From Mactra quadrangularis (Eukaryota; Mollusca; Bivalvia; Venerida; Mactridae), in assembly GCA_025267735.1 (NCBI GenBank), contig CM046297.1, positions 26,872,011 through 26,936,010 on the forward strand: a stretch of 64,000 nucleotides of DNA. The letters are read 5' to 3'. Within the stretch, counting starts at the first letter, position 1. Each line of letters begins with the position of its first letter. Of the stretch, positions 23,801 to 35,357 are shown piece after piece. The position numbers and the translations under genes are program-made. The notes under the pieces are model-generated. The model ran no database searches. It saw only the letters and a list, made by a program, of their open reading frames with translations, and was not told where the DNA came from.

Positions 23801-24904
23801 GCACACGCGGACGCTTAACAAAATTCCGGTATGGCATGGCCTGACCTATACAATGTGTTGCTACGGCGTTAAACCCAACAAAAACAAACAAAACCTGAAT
23901 GTTTCGCTTCAGTTGATAAAATGATTTTACGAAACGCGTTGATGTCACACTTATACGTAATCAATATTAATATTGATCGACATTCCAAGTGACGTTACGC
24001 TGAAATATTCATTATGGATCGACATCCGAAGTAACGTCACACATTAGTATCCGTATATAGATTGAGACCTTCAGTGACGTCACAGTAGAACATTCTTAAT
24101 ACTATATGGATCGACATTTAAAGTGACGTCACGCATCAGTATGCCTACGAATCCGAAGTGGCGTATCACTTTGTTAATACGAAATGTCATCTAAAAAGGT
24201 AGTCTTTCACAACTGATTAAAGTTGACGTAGTGGATTATTTAAACAGATTCGAAAGGCAAGCAAGATAACGATTATGTCCATCCTGCATAAGCTAGTATC
24301 CATGGATAATTAAGAATAATTAAATGTAGTAATTATAAGTGATTACCTGAAAGAGATATATGCCAGTCTCTGGACACAAGAAAATACCGGATGATGGGTT
24401 ATATGCATTTCCAACATTAGTGAACACTGTGTCAAATACAATCGTGGTGCCCTCAGTGAAAGTTACATCATGTGAAAGACCGGCTGAGAATGTGACTTCT
24501 GGCACTGCGGGAGCTCTTCCCTGTGCATTAACTGAAGTAAATGTAAAACTATTGTAAATTTGTGTTTAGATTGATAGCTTGAAGAAGGTTCGTAGGTTGT
24601 AGGCTCATTCCTTGCTGGGGTACTTAATGCATTATATAACAAAAACGACTTTAAAGACAGCCATTTTGTTGCAATGATATTATGCCACGTCTGACGATTG
24701 TTAATTCCGAAATGCTTAACAATGTATTAAAAACTCTGTTTCCGCTTTTTTCTTGTGACATTATATATACATGTATATGTGTCATTGATTCGGTTATATA
24801 GTGCTTCACAAAGAAACTTCTTGAGGGTGATTGCCGGTCACAATGAGTTAGATAATGTACTTACCACAAGAAAAAAGTGCGGCTGTCACAAGTAGACAAA
24901 GCAT
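20879..24904 (-). CDS. C1q-domain protein C (secreted globular-head C1q), 166 aa
   Basis: Exons on the minus strand: 24865-24904, 24347-24531, 21512-21658 and 20879-21007; phases 1, 0, 0, stop TAA. Exon 1 gives a signal peptide (MLCLLVTAALFSC). After an A/P-rich linker (NAQGRAPAVPE) the domain runs from VTFSAGLSHDV through FTNVGNAYNPSSGIF, ETGIYLF and SAYTHTTSEWGAAGNS to YNTFSGYLLAP. Exon plan and the 147-base third exon match genes A, D and E. An acceptor (TTTCTTCAG) lies seven bases before the ATG. Intron 2 is about 2.7 kb and is filled by a SINE, a 760-base fold-back element, a second inverted-repeat element and a short array of about 44-bp units. An AATAAA follows the stop at 20828-20833. 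Expected role: secreted immune lectin. Confidence 0.88.
21799..22053 (+). mobile_element. tRNA-derived SINE, family S2, 3' truncated
   Basis: Head GGCTAGCTCAGTTGGTAGCA and box B GGTTCGATTCCCGG, then a body with GGGCAGTTGTCAATCACTGA. The usual tail is replaced at 22055 by an inverted-repeat element. It is in intron 2 of C1q gene C. Confidence 0.8.
22207..22966. mobile_element. Large fold-back element in intron 2 of C1q gene C
   Basis: Two arms of roughly 350 bases are reverse complements around a centre near 22587. Left landmarks: CTCTGGTCGTTCC, GAGTCGTACATAAGG, ACATTTAGTAAAATTTAAC, GGTTAAAAAGTAACTT. Right landmarks: AAGTTACCTTTTAACC, TTTTACTAAATGT, CCTTATACACGACTC, GGAACGACCTGAG. The arms have diverged by substitutions and small indels. 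Confidence 0.8.
23451..23841. mobile_element. Short inverted-repeat element (GGCCATGCCA ends)
   Basis: Left end GGCCATGCCAAATTGGAATT and right end AATTCCGGTATGGCATGGCC are inverted repeats. The left-end text also occurs at 22055 (same strand), so a related, partly lost element flanks the fold-back. Confidence 0.6.
23940..24180 (+). repeat. Degenerate array of about 44-bp units, intron 2 of C1q gene C
   Basis: About five units of the form GGATCGACATTC..AAGTGACGTCAC..TTAATA. Related by eye to the array at 29680 and to the decayed end of the 43-bp array. Confidence 0.7.
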
Positions 24905-26930
24905 ACTTAATCTGAAGAAATTAGAAATGATCACTTAGTCATTTGGTTAAAGTATTCTATTCTAACATATGACTTTGTGGATTATCTAGTACGAATCTTA
25001 AATGTACCCTTAATTCACCGATGTTGAAAATTGGACAGTAGTTTCTTTGTTTTATTTTGAATATCATTTTATTAGTCAGTATATCTTAAATCACATGTTA
25101 TGCCATATTAGTATACATGTCAGTTTGACCCGCTTGAATGTATGGCAAGGATATTCCTTTTGAGTATTGATATGGTACAATAATTTGCTAACTTGTACAT
25201 CGAGAGTTTCCGAGAATCGCCATAGCAAGAATGAAAGAGTATAAGATTCGTATAATGAATGTAAAGTAAACAAATTGAATGAATGCATATGCATGTAGTT
25301 TTGAAGCAAACTTGCACTTTTAGGTAACTTTTCTAAGTAGATACATGAGTTAATTGTGTACAAAACATCATATTCCCCTTGTATCAGTGTAATTGAACAT
25401 TGCTACATAATGTAAAAGTACAATATCAAAAAACGACCAATAGATGAATAAGAAATAAGTAAAACCTAACCTGTTAAGTATGTACGGTCCTTTTCATGAT
25501 ATTCAAGCCTATGTTTAATAAGTTTAGATAAGAGAAAAACGTTTGAACTAATTAATATTCATGTATTTTTTTATCGGTTTGAGAGCATGGCAAATTCTGT
25601 ACGTAAATCCCATGTTTTAAAGAAAGCTGATTGTAAAGGTTTGAACCCCATAATTGATAAAGGTGTTAAGTTTGAATCAAGTTACCGACCTTAGTTTGTA
25701 AGAAAGTAGGTAGTTTGTGCAATACGGTTGAGACGTGGAACTGGGTTATTCAAATGTAAAAGTTAGATGTGCCTTCGTACTCATTGCGTTGAACAGGCGC
25801 GTAAAGGCCAAAGTTAGAACGCTTACTTTATATATATATTAAGGTGTTCACTGCCCTTTAAACGCCTTACTTTATATACTAAACAATATACTGAGTGAAG
25901 ACAAAGTATCAATTTTTGATTTAACAATGAAATAACATGCATATAATAACATGACACAACATAACATACATTTATTTACTGTTTAAATGTGTGTTTATGT
26001 TTGTTTGCTTGGTGTGTGTTAAGTGTATTGTCAATTTTTGGTTCTTCACCTAACCATCTAGTAAAAGACAAATGCTCATGATAAGGTAGATATAGTGATC
26101 TAACAATTTTCTGAAGCATAAAATGTGATTGCTTAAAACATATGGCTCAATTTGTCAGCGTCAGACAGCAGGGGTAACGGCTTCCAAAAGATAATGATTT
26201 GTAATAAGACAAATATTGTAAAGTGATACCTGTCGAAATTTAACACGTTTGTTGACAATATCGCGGTATCCTACTCACTTCCCCTGGTAGGCCTAGATCT
26301 CAGAACCAAAGATACTAACCGAATACTAAACTAAAACCCTCGCCAATGTTTGACAACTGTCCGTCTTAATGTGACAGTAGAACCTGGGAAGGGTCGTAAC
26401 AATTCGTCCTATTTCCACTAAGGTATGTAGGTCACGCCCGAAACAATCCTTTCTTGATTCGTATTCGGACACTCTAGCAACTTATAAATAGATGTCACCA
26501 TTGCAGAATTTACAGATCTATGTTGTATAATTAACTTAATTTTTTATTTTGGTTCATTAGCAGCATGAAAATGAATTAATGATTCCTCAAATCTAATGAG
26601 GTCGTGATATAATTTGTTGAATAAAAAGATAAACAGTTAAACTACAATTGCCTAAGTGTCACCGGAATGGAATGAAGAATTGGGACTGATTGCATATTCA
26701 AATCAATCCTTAGTGTTGGCATTTGCATACAGAATTAATTAATTTTCATGTGTTATGATCATTTTCTTATCCAAGTATTTTACGCTGCCTTGCATTGAAT
26801 TCGCATGATATGACCTTTGGTGTTAGTTTGACGTAAAATCCAACAAATAAACAAACAAACAAACATAACCGTGTAATATGTTGTTTATAAATGACAAAAA
26901 ACAAAGGTATCACATTTTAACTCTAGTAAG
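24905..26930. other. Gap between C1q genes C and D
   Basis: Should contain the promoter and non-coding first exon of gene C, which I could not place. Near 26800 there is a SINE tail. A TATAAATA on the plus strand near 26485 has no gene to serve. Confidence 0.5.
26790..26872 (+). mobile_element. SINE tail fragment
   Basis: GATATGACCTTTGGTGTTAG, GACGTAAAATCCAACAAAT and CAAA repeats resemble the 3' end of the SINE families here. No head is present. Confidence 0.45.
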
Positions 26931-26936
26931 TTTATT
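26931..26936 (-). promoter_or_regulatory. Poly(A) signal of C1q gene D
   Basis: AATAAA on the minus strand 42 bases past the stop of C1q gene D. Confidence 0.5.
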
Positions 26937-26977
26937 GATATAAAATATCCACATAATTTACAAGTTGTACAATGGGT

Positions 26978-29900
26978 TTATTTGCCGACTGGAATCTCTT
27001 CACTGACTGGAGCTAATAGGTAGCCACTGAAGGTACTGTACACTTCATCTGTTTGACCGTACAAGTTTGTCCCAGAATATCCCCAATCTGTGCTGACGGC
27101 TTTGATGGAAACCTGGGAAAACATAAAATACGTGAATGCATGCTTATATGTGTCTCTGATGAAATGATGTTTGTGGATAAGTTTTTCACCTGGGTCTGTC
27201 CGCTCCATATGGATGAATTATGTGCAACCCTGGGTAGAACTTAACAAATAAAGTGTCTGGAGTAGACATAAAAGAAGAAATTCTTTCTCATCTGGTTTTT
27301 CTCAGGTCAAAACAGTGATGATCGCCATCTTTATTTCTCATTCGGACTTGAGACCGGCTAAGGATGAATAATATATGACTATGTTAATAGATGCTTATAT
27401 GTGACCCTCAAACCATTTTCTACTGTATCGTACGATTCCTCGGCTATTATCTCGATTCTTAATATTGATATTAACAAACAAACAACTATACATAGATACA
27501 ACCATGAAAATCAAGCACACGAGAGACAACCATGAAAATCAAGCACACGAGAGACCACCATGAAAATCAAGCACATAAGAGACCACTATGAAAATCAAGC
27601 ACACGAGAGACAACCATGAAAATCAAGCACATAAGAGACCACTATGAAAATCAAGCACATGAGAGACCACCATGAAAATCAAGCACATGAGAGACCACCA
27701 TGAAAATCAAGTACACGAGAGACCACTATGAAAATCAAGCACACGAGAGTCAATCATGAAAATTAAGCACATAAGAGACCACCATGAAAATCAAGCACAT
27801 AAGAGACCACCATGAAAATCAAGCACACGAGAGACAACCATGAAAATCAAGCACACGAGAGACCACTATGAAAATCAAGCACACGAGAGACAATCATGAA
27901 AATCAAGCACATAAGAGACCACCATGAAAATCAAGCACATGAGAGACCACCATGAAAATCAAGCACACGAGAGACAATTATGAAAATCAAGCACACGAGA
28001 GACAATCATGAAAATCAAGCACACGAGAGACAACCATGAAAATCAAGCACACGAGAGACAATTATGAAAATCAAGCACACGAGAGACCACTATGAAAGTC
28101 AAGTACACGAGAGACAATCATGAAAATCAAGCACATAAGAGACCACCATGAAAATCAAGCACATGAGAGACCACCATGAAAATCAAGCACACGAGAGACA
28201 ATTATGAAAATTAAGCACACGAGAGACAATTATGAAAATCAAGCACACGAGAGACAACCATGAAAATCAAGCACATAAGAGACCACCATGAAAATCAAGC
28301 ACACGAGAGACCATCATGAAAATCAAGCATTCGAGAGACCATCATGAAAATCAAGCACACGAGAGACAATTATGAAAATCAAGCACATAAGAGACCACCA
28401 TGAAAATCAAGCACACGAGAGACCACCATGAAAATCAAGCACTCGAGAGACCATCATGAAAATCAAGCATTTGAGAGACAATTATGAAAATCAAGCACAC
28501 GAGAGACCATCATGAAAATCAAGCACTCGAGTGACCATCATGAAAATCAAGCACTCGAGAGACAATTATGAAAATCAAGCACACAAGAGACAACCATGAA
28601 AATCAAGCACTCGAGAGACCATCATGAAAATCAAGCACACGAGAGACAATTATGAAAATCAGCACACGAGAGACAATTATGAAAATCAAGCACACGAGAG
28701 ACAATTATGAAAATCAAGTACACGAGAGACAACCATGAAAATCAAGCACATAAGAGACCATCATGAAAATCAAGCACATAAGAGACCACCATGAAAATCA
28801 AGCACATGAGAGACCACCATGAAAATCAAGCACTCGAGAGACAACCATGAAAATAAAGCACATGAGAGAAAATCATGAAAATCAAGCACATAAGAGAAAA
28901 TCATGAAAATCAAGCACATGGCAGACAATCATAAAAATCAAGCACGTAAGAGAAAATCATGAAAATCAACCACACAGGTTGACGCGCACAGACAGACAAA
29001 AAGACTATTAGACAACTATAAGACGTACAATTTTACAAAGCCTACACCTACACGCACACCCCAACATACTTGTGTTTAATGATAACTTACCGTATCACCC
29101 TGGGATAGTTGTAAGATAACAGAATTTCCAGAGCTTCCATAATCGCCACCAGTATGTGAATAAGCAGAATTGATATAGTAAGCATTATGATATAACTCTA
29201 ACCATCCTTCAGCGTCTAAATGAGCCACCATATGATACTGTAATAGATTAATTGACATACAGTCTCAATAAATTTTGTTTGTTCGTTTTGTTGGGTTTAA
29301 CGCCGTAGCAACACATTGTATAGGTCATATAACGGCGGTCAGACAACCTACTCACTCTTCCTAGAAAGACTAAATCTCTAGATTTAGCTGTTAACCAACT
29401 ACTAAGCGCATACTTTCGTCAGTGACTGACAACTGACCTACATAATTAAAAATCATTGGTAGGAGAGAGAATTGCCGTAGAAATAATTTCATGACCAAGC
29501 TCCACTAAAGTATACCCCGTCAGGGAATCGAACCCACGGCCCCTCGATCAGTAGACTTGCGTGCTACCAACTGAGCTTGCCGGGCGGCTAATCTCAATAA
29601 AGTAATGATACTTATAACATCTAATACATTTTAGCTGCTGTGTATCTGATAATCACTATTTACTGTAGAACTTTTCATTTGCACACAGTGACGTCCCTTT
29701 TCACATCCTTTCTATTGATTGGCATTTCTAAGTGACGTCACTTATTAATATTATTTAAATGGATTGGCATGCATAGTTACGTCACATATTCTTAACATTT
29801 ATATAGGTTGACATACTAAGTGACGTCACTTATTTAAATCCTTTAAATGGATTGGCATTCAAAGTTAGGTCACACATTAATATTCGTAATAGGGATTGAC

Positions 29901-31051
29901 ATTCGATATGACGTCATGCATTTGCATTCTAATATGAATCACACATTCATATAAGAAATAGATAAGCATCAATAATATCAGCTTTGAGTTAAATAAGCGG
30001 TTTGAAGTTTCAGGTGAGTCTGATTCTAACATCTTCTGTAGCTAAGTAAGTTTAGCTCATTACTTATACAAGTTATCTTTATGCTGATACTATAATTGAT
30101 AGAGGAACATGGGATAGTATACCGGTGACATACGTTATACAGTATACGTTACAAGTTATAACCATAGATTAGAAGTAAAACGATTCATGCAATTAAGACT
30201 ATTTCTTATACTGGACCTAGTTTCAAACTAGCCATTCGTCTGACATCAGAGCATACAATATATACTCTATGGGCGGATCCAGCTGGGGGGAGGTCAGGGG
30301 GGTCCGGACCCCCCCCTAGATTTTGGAAAATGTCCATGTCCATAAGTGTATTTCTTGCTTGTAAGTCATTTTTAAGTAGTATGAAGAAATTTTTTTCGGC
30401 GCTAAACATAGATTAAATGGTTATGTAGTTTTTATGATCAATATGTTACATTTTTTCTGCAAAATGTGAATAATGTGGTTATGGTTCGAGGTTCGGACCC
30501 CCCCCCCCCCTAGAATAGTTCGGACCCCCCAAGAGAAAAATCCGTGATCAGCCCCGGTACTCGTTTATCAGAAAAAAGTTGATGAGAAAAACTGACCTGG
30601 AAGAGATAAATGCCAGCCTTTGGGCACGTGAAGATTCCGGTTGATGGGTCATAGCCTCCTCCTATGTTAGTGAATTGTGAGTTGAAAGGTACGACTTCAC
30701 CTTTATTGAATACAACATCATGTGTAAGACCAGCAGAGAAAGCAACTTCCTGTACTGGATTTTGACCATAAACTGAAATAGAGTACAGTACAGTAGGGTT
30801 GCAAAGATTCGATTCGATACATCGAAAATAGATTGCGAGGACGCCGTTTCGATATCGATTTTGATTCTGTGATTTTTTATTCGATATTGGCATTTAAACT
30901 TGTCTATAAAAGTTATAAGGATTAAAGGCTATTGGTTACAATGATTAACTTGGGATAAATAAATCAGTATGAAAATTCTTTCTTAATCATACGTCAAAAT
31001 AAAAGTTAACATACCTAAGCCAAGAAGTATACCTGCAACTAGACAACGCAT
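26978..31051 (-). CDS. C1q-domain protein D (secreted globular-head C1q), 164 aa
   Basis: Exons on the minus strand: 31015-31051, 30597-30772, 29091-29237 and 26978-27112; phases 1, 0, 0, stop TAA. Exon 1 encodes MRCLVAGILLGL, a short hydrophobic signal. The domain begins VQEVAFSAGLTHDV and continues with FTNIGGGYDPSTGIF, KAGIYLF, SAYSHTGGDYG and YSTFSGYLLAPVSEE. The acceptor GGAATTTCAG ends six bases before the ATG. Intron 2 carries a SINE, a short array of about 44-bp units and a GGATCC-ended MITE whose end is only about 40 bases from the exon 2 donor. Intron 3 is dominated by a 28-bp tandem array of about 1.5 kb. An AATAAA is at 26931-26936. Expected role as for the other C1q genes. Confidence 0.9.
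27495..28975 (+). repeat. 28-bp tandem array, intron 3 of C1q gene D
   Basis: About 52 units of ATGAAAATCAAGCACACGAG plus AGACAACC, with variable positions CACACG, CACATA, CACATG or CACTCG and ACAACC, ACCACC, ACAATT. It fills three quarters of the intron. Confidence 0.97.
29277..29587 (-). mobile_element. tRNA-derived SINE, family S2
   Basis: Minus-strand copy; its tail reads GTTGGGTTTAACGCCGTAGC on the plus strand and its head ends at GCCGGGCGGC. It is in intron 2 of C1q gene D. Confidence 0.8.
29680..29940 (+). repeat. Degenerate array of about 44-bp units, intron 2 of C1q gene D
   Basis: Five to six units with AAGTGACGTCACTTATTAAT and GGATTGGCATTC. Same family as 23940-24180. Confidence 0.7.
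30271..30556 (+). mobile_element. MITE, GGCGGATCCAG family, copy 1
   Basis: Begins GGGCGGATCCAGCTGGGG, contains G- and C-runs and the core TTATGTAGTTTTTATGATCA, and ends GATCAGCCCC. It lies in intron 2 of C1q gene D. Four copies are in the window. Confidence 0.7.
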
Positions 31052-32411
31052 CTTGAACTGAAATTCCAAAGACGTTGTAGAAAAAATTAACATGTTTTAT
31101 GTAGTTCAATATGTTTCCAGTTTTTGGAACGATGTCTCTACATCGAATGCTTATATTTTCCTTTATGTGTTGTGTTGGCACAAACTGTTTCATCTCGATG
31201 GTGAACAAAATCTGTACAAATATTATTTAGCTCGATCGTAAATAAAATTCTTACAACTCAATGCTATTCGAGATTACTGTTTTTTGTAGATCCTTTATAG
31301 TAATTGGAGAAGGGTATATTTGCTCAAAAACAACATGGTGGCTTTAGGGTGGGGTTTAAACCATCCCTGAGGTATATACATATACACAGCTAAAACTGGG
31401 TATTCAAAAGTCGTTACCCAATATCACGACCACAAGATTTGAACATTGAATTGAATGTTTCTTGCTTTAGACTGACGACGTGAGATTATTTGACAAACGA
31501 CCCACTGAAGAAGTTTGGAAATGCTTAATTTGAACTGTAGCTACATGAGCGAATCTTGACTACGCACTTATGAAATTTCGTCTTCAAAATACGTAAGAAA
31601 TATAAATAATTGTCAAAAATATCAAAAGGACTTACTTTTATTGTAGAATGGCAGCTTTAAAATCAAGTAATAATATCTAGTACAAGGCGAGAAAGGTTAG
31701 GAAAGATAAGATAAAATATGGTGAACTTTTGTTACATATACATTGTATTTGTTATAAATATACATTGTATTATGGCATAGTTTTATAGCATTTGACCTGA
31801 GTAGCATAATCTCATTTTTATCTTTTTTTCTCTATGTAGACAACACACTGTCATTAAATGATTCCATCATTATGATAAGGAGAACTAGCTATGACTATAT
31901 AATCTAGTTGTCAAACCAATTTTCGCAAAAATGAGAAAACTTTGCTAAAAAGCATTGTCTTACTTGATCATACACATGTACCTGGTAGTGCCAAAGGTCG
32001 AGCGATTTTCTGCAGGTTTTCAATCTTGCCTACAAACAAAGACGATCTTAATAGAGAAGTGTTGCACATGAACATGTACTGTTACATATACAATGCATAA
32101 TTAGTTTTGAACGAAATGATCAGATTGTTGAACTCTATTCATACTTAAAAGTAATATTTCTATGGCCACAAAGCTTTGGTGGTTTTTAAGTGACTTACAC
32201 CCAATCGGTAGTCTGTCGCGGGTTAAAGATAATCTGACATGACTACTTAGGGTACAAATAGAAATGTATATTCTCAGTCATAGCCTTGGCTAAGTATTAA
32301 ATTGGCTGCTTCCCGAATTAAACGATACTGGTTCGTGACCGTGTCGCGTTGTAGTTACATTGGTAAATGGAAAACTATCCTATTAACTCAAAAACAAACG
32401 AACAAAGATGT
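31052..32411. other. Gap between C1q genes D and E
   Basis: Should hold the promoter and non-coding first exon of gene D. A short open segment with plausible splice ends near 31967-32032 (minus) was seen but not accepted as coding. Confidence 0.5.
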
Positions 32412-32417
32412 TTTATT
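32412..32417 (-). promoter_or_regulatory. Candidate poly(A) signal of C1q gene E
   Basis: AATAAA on the minus strand about 38 bases past the stop of C1q gene E, in a T-rich tract (A-rich on the coding strand), so it could be chance. Confidence 0.35.
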
Positions 32418-32454
32418 TTTATTTTTGTCTCCACATTGTATATTACATTGCATT

Positions 32455-35357
32455 TTAACCAACATTTATAATATCTTCATATATTGGAGACAGAATGTAT
32501 CCAGTAAATGTTGAATATATCTCATCAGGATGTCCATATATATCTGTACTTGCACCAAATTTACTGTCAACTGCTCGAACATATACCTGAAACATAGTTG
32601 GCTCAAAACATATCATTTTCTTCATTTTGTGGCCATGTTTTTTTTTGCAATAAAGTAACACTATTAGGACCATCAAAGTCGATGGCATTAAGTCTATGTA
32701 GACTTATTTCCAAGATGAGCAACTGAAACTTAAGCATTGTCAAAATCAAGTTTTGTAATAACCAAGCCGATCTATGTAGCAGATCTTTAATGTACTGTTA
32801 TTCACTTTCATACCGTTGAATCAAGAATGACATTAGTATGTTCTATGTTGGCATATTGATGCTTAATTCTTGAATTTTCTACTTTTTCATATCATTAGGG
32901 GCATTATTTGCAATTCGATTGACCGCCGCGATACAACTAAAACTATTTTGAGTCAACTCCATTAAAATTACATCTCCTTTCAAATGCCAAAACGTTGGTT
33001 GTTTTATTTAAGGAAACTTGAAAGAAAATCTGGTTTGAGTTTAATCTTAAGGGTATCAGTCTCTATGTGGTATGCGTTAAGAGTTCGTTGAAGTCGTGGA
33101 ATCGACTGACGTAAAAAGTGCACGCGGTCGTCATGTTTACGACGTCATGGTAACGTTATTAACAATAATGACGTCAAATAAAGTGTAGATCCGAATCGGA
33201 AATATCGTCAAGTTTACAACGGTACCAAAAATTATATGCAAATCTAAAAAAAGTCAGATGTACCATACCACCTTAACAACACCAAATGGGTGAGATTAAA
33301 TATGTTGCTGTTTAGAGGTTGTTACTCGGTGGCAGAGTTTTAATTCAATGAAAATTACGTCCAAGAGAAATGTTAAAAGCTGTTGTTGTTTAGATGATTT
33401 GTTTAGAAGATGGCCTTTCTGTAGAGGTTAATTCAATTAAAATTACGCCCAAGGGAAACGTAAAAAGCCGTTGCTGCTCAGATGATTTGTTTAGTAGAGG
33501 GCCACTCTAAAGAGGTTATTCTGTATTTGGTACTCTACCTGGTCTCCCTTGGTCAATCTAAGTATGACAGAATTACTGGCGGAACCATATTCATTTCCGC
33601 TATGCCCATATACGGAGAATATGTAGTAACTGTTGTGATATAGGGACAACCATGATGACTTGTCCTGTTTAGCCATTGTATGTACCTAGTACGAGGAAAA
33701 GAAGGAATGAAATATAATGAAAATGTTTTGTGATTAACAAATGGCAATTTAGTTAATCAACTTAAATGGAATACGAAGTAGACACAAATGGATTGCCGGA
33801 TATGTCAAAAATCTTATAAGTTTTACAAATTGACAATTATTTGCTTCATAGAAAAGTCGATTTTAGAATCATCGATTGTTACAGGTACATTAGTATCTTG
33901 TTTATCAAATGGCTAAATGCAAAATTTGTGATTGATATTTATTTTGTTATTGTTTTGATGCGAGTAATTGCTCTACCGTTGTATAGTGATTCGATGCACA
34001 GCATTCCTAGTGTTTTTGTTTTAAGAAGGATAATTTTTGTTTATAAGTACGACACAGAATGACAAGCTCATATTGTACTTGATAGCTCAGTAAACCAAGT
34101 ATAGATTTGCACAGTCAGCAGACAACAAAACACAGACCATTTCAATAAACTGGTACTATATACTTTTCAATAATGTGCTAAACCGCTGAAATTGGCCAGA
34201 TGTTAGTAAGCTGAACTTCGAAACTGACAACGCGAGTTCAGTTCAAGATCTTGTCAGACTACTAGCTTTAAATTAGTAGTCTGCAAATACCTGTTAAGAA
34301 AAGACATGTTGTAAATAATTCTGAAATTTTTAGAGACCGCACCATACAACAGCAAAATGAATAAACAAAAACGTGTAAAAACGAATGAAAAGGTACGGGT
34401 GTCTCACCTGGAAAAGATAAATTCCAGAAATAGGACAATTAAATATTCCTGTGCTTGTGTCATAGGCTGAACCTACGTTAGTATACAAACTGTCAAATGC
34501 CACTCTTTCACCATTGTTTAAAGTTATTGAACTTGATATACCGGCTGAGAAAGCTACCTCCTCTGTGCCTAACAGATCACCTGATGCTGAAATATATTTT
34601 AAGGGTTGTAAGTCACGTGATCTGCAACATTAACTAATTGGGTAGTCAGAAGTTTTTGGACAATTTTTGTCTCCAAACAAATAAATGAAAGCAATTAAAA
34701 TAACGAAATATGTTAATACAGTACAACCTCTCTTAAACAACACATACTGGAAGAATATATATATCACTTTATGTTTGTTGCTGCTTAGAACTAGTTGCTC
34801 TCTAGAGATTAAATTCAACTACTAATGGATATATCAAAAGCAGTTGTTAAGCAGAGGATTTGTTTTGTAGAGGACCGCTCTTCAGAGATTATACTGTACT
34901 TTTCTCGAACTAATAAATTCTAATTAAACTTTTAAGTTTTGATTGCCAGCTCGTAATCCTCCGCACCAAATATTTAATCTAGCGGTAAACTAGGCTAGGT
35001 CTTATGAAAAATATTATTGTAAAGGAATCAGAGTAAAGTCTGTAAGTTGCCATGAACGATTGAAGTCTAGCTCTGGTGTAACCTGTGAAAAAACAGTCAG
35101 ATGAACTGTCCTCATCTGCCTCTTCTCGTCATACTTATTCTCAAAGTGGTTTTCTATAAAATTCTTGGAACGAAAGTGCTAACCATGGTTCTACTTTTGT
35201 GAAAAGTAGCGTATAACATAGCTGACCTAAACATGCTGTTGGATATTAAAGAAATAGGCTCAGAGTTTTTGAATAATGCCCTAGGAGTAAAATGTTAATA
35301 TATCCTACATGTAAAGAGGAAGGCAAACAGTGCCACTATTTCTAATGATGCTAACAT
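32455..35357 (-). CDS. C1q-domain protein E (secreted globular-head C1q), 168 aa
   Basis: Exons on the minus strand: 35309-35357, 34408-34586, 33539-33685 and 32455-32586; phases 1, 0, 0, stop TAA. The signal exon (MLASLEIVALFAFLFT, then S across the junction) was found by phase and by its acceptor TTACTTTCAG two bases before the ATG, the same arrangement as in the other four genes. The domain starts at EEVAFSAGIS and runs through YTNVGSAYDTSTGIF, ISGIYLF and SVYGHSGNEYGSASNS to YSTFTGYILSP. The third exon is again 147 bases. MITEs of the ACAGTACAAC family sit in introns 1 and 3; the one in intron 3 ends about 13 bases from the exon 3 donor. A possible AATAAA is at 32412-32417. The first exon is the least certain part. 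Confidence 0.85.
33308..33526 (+). mobile_element. MITE, CAGTACAACCT family, copy 3, internally duplicated
   Basis: Lies in intron 3 of C1q gene E. The block from AATTCAAT-AAAATTAC to GATGATTTGTTTAG is present twice. The right end (AGAGGTTATTCTGTA) is about 13 bases from the exon 3 donor. The left end is worn. Confidence 0.65.
34718..34898 (+). mobile_element. MITE, CAGTACAACCT family, copy 4
   Basis: Lies in intron 1 of C1q gene E; ACAGTACAACCTCTCTT to GAGATTATACTGTA. Confidence 0.7.

Noticed and set aside
26478..26495. TATAAATA on the plus strand as a promoter
   Set aside because: No plus-strand gene follows it; expected by chance in AT-rich sequence.
31967..32032. Minus-strand open segment with acceptor- and donor-like ends (22 codons)
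   Set aside because: Too short, no partner exon in phase was found and no family resemblance; might be part of a non-coding exon of C1q gene D.
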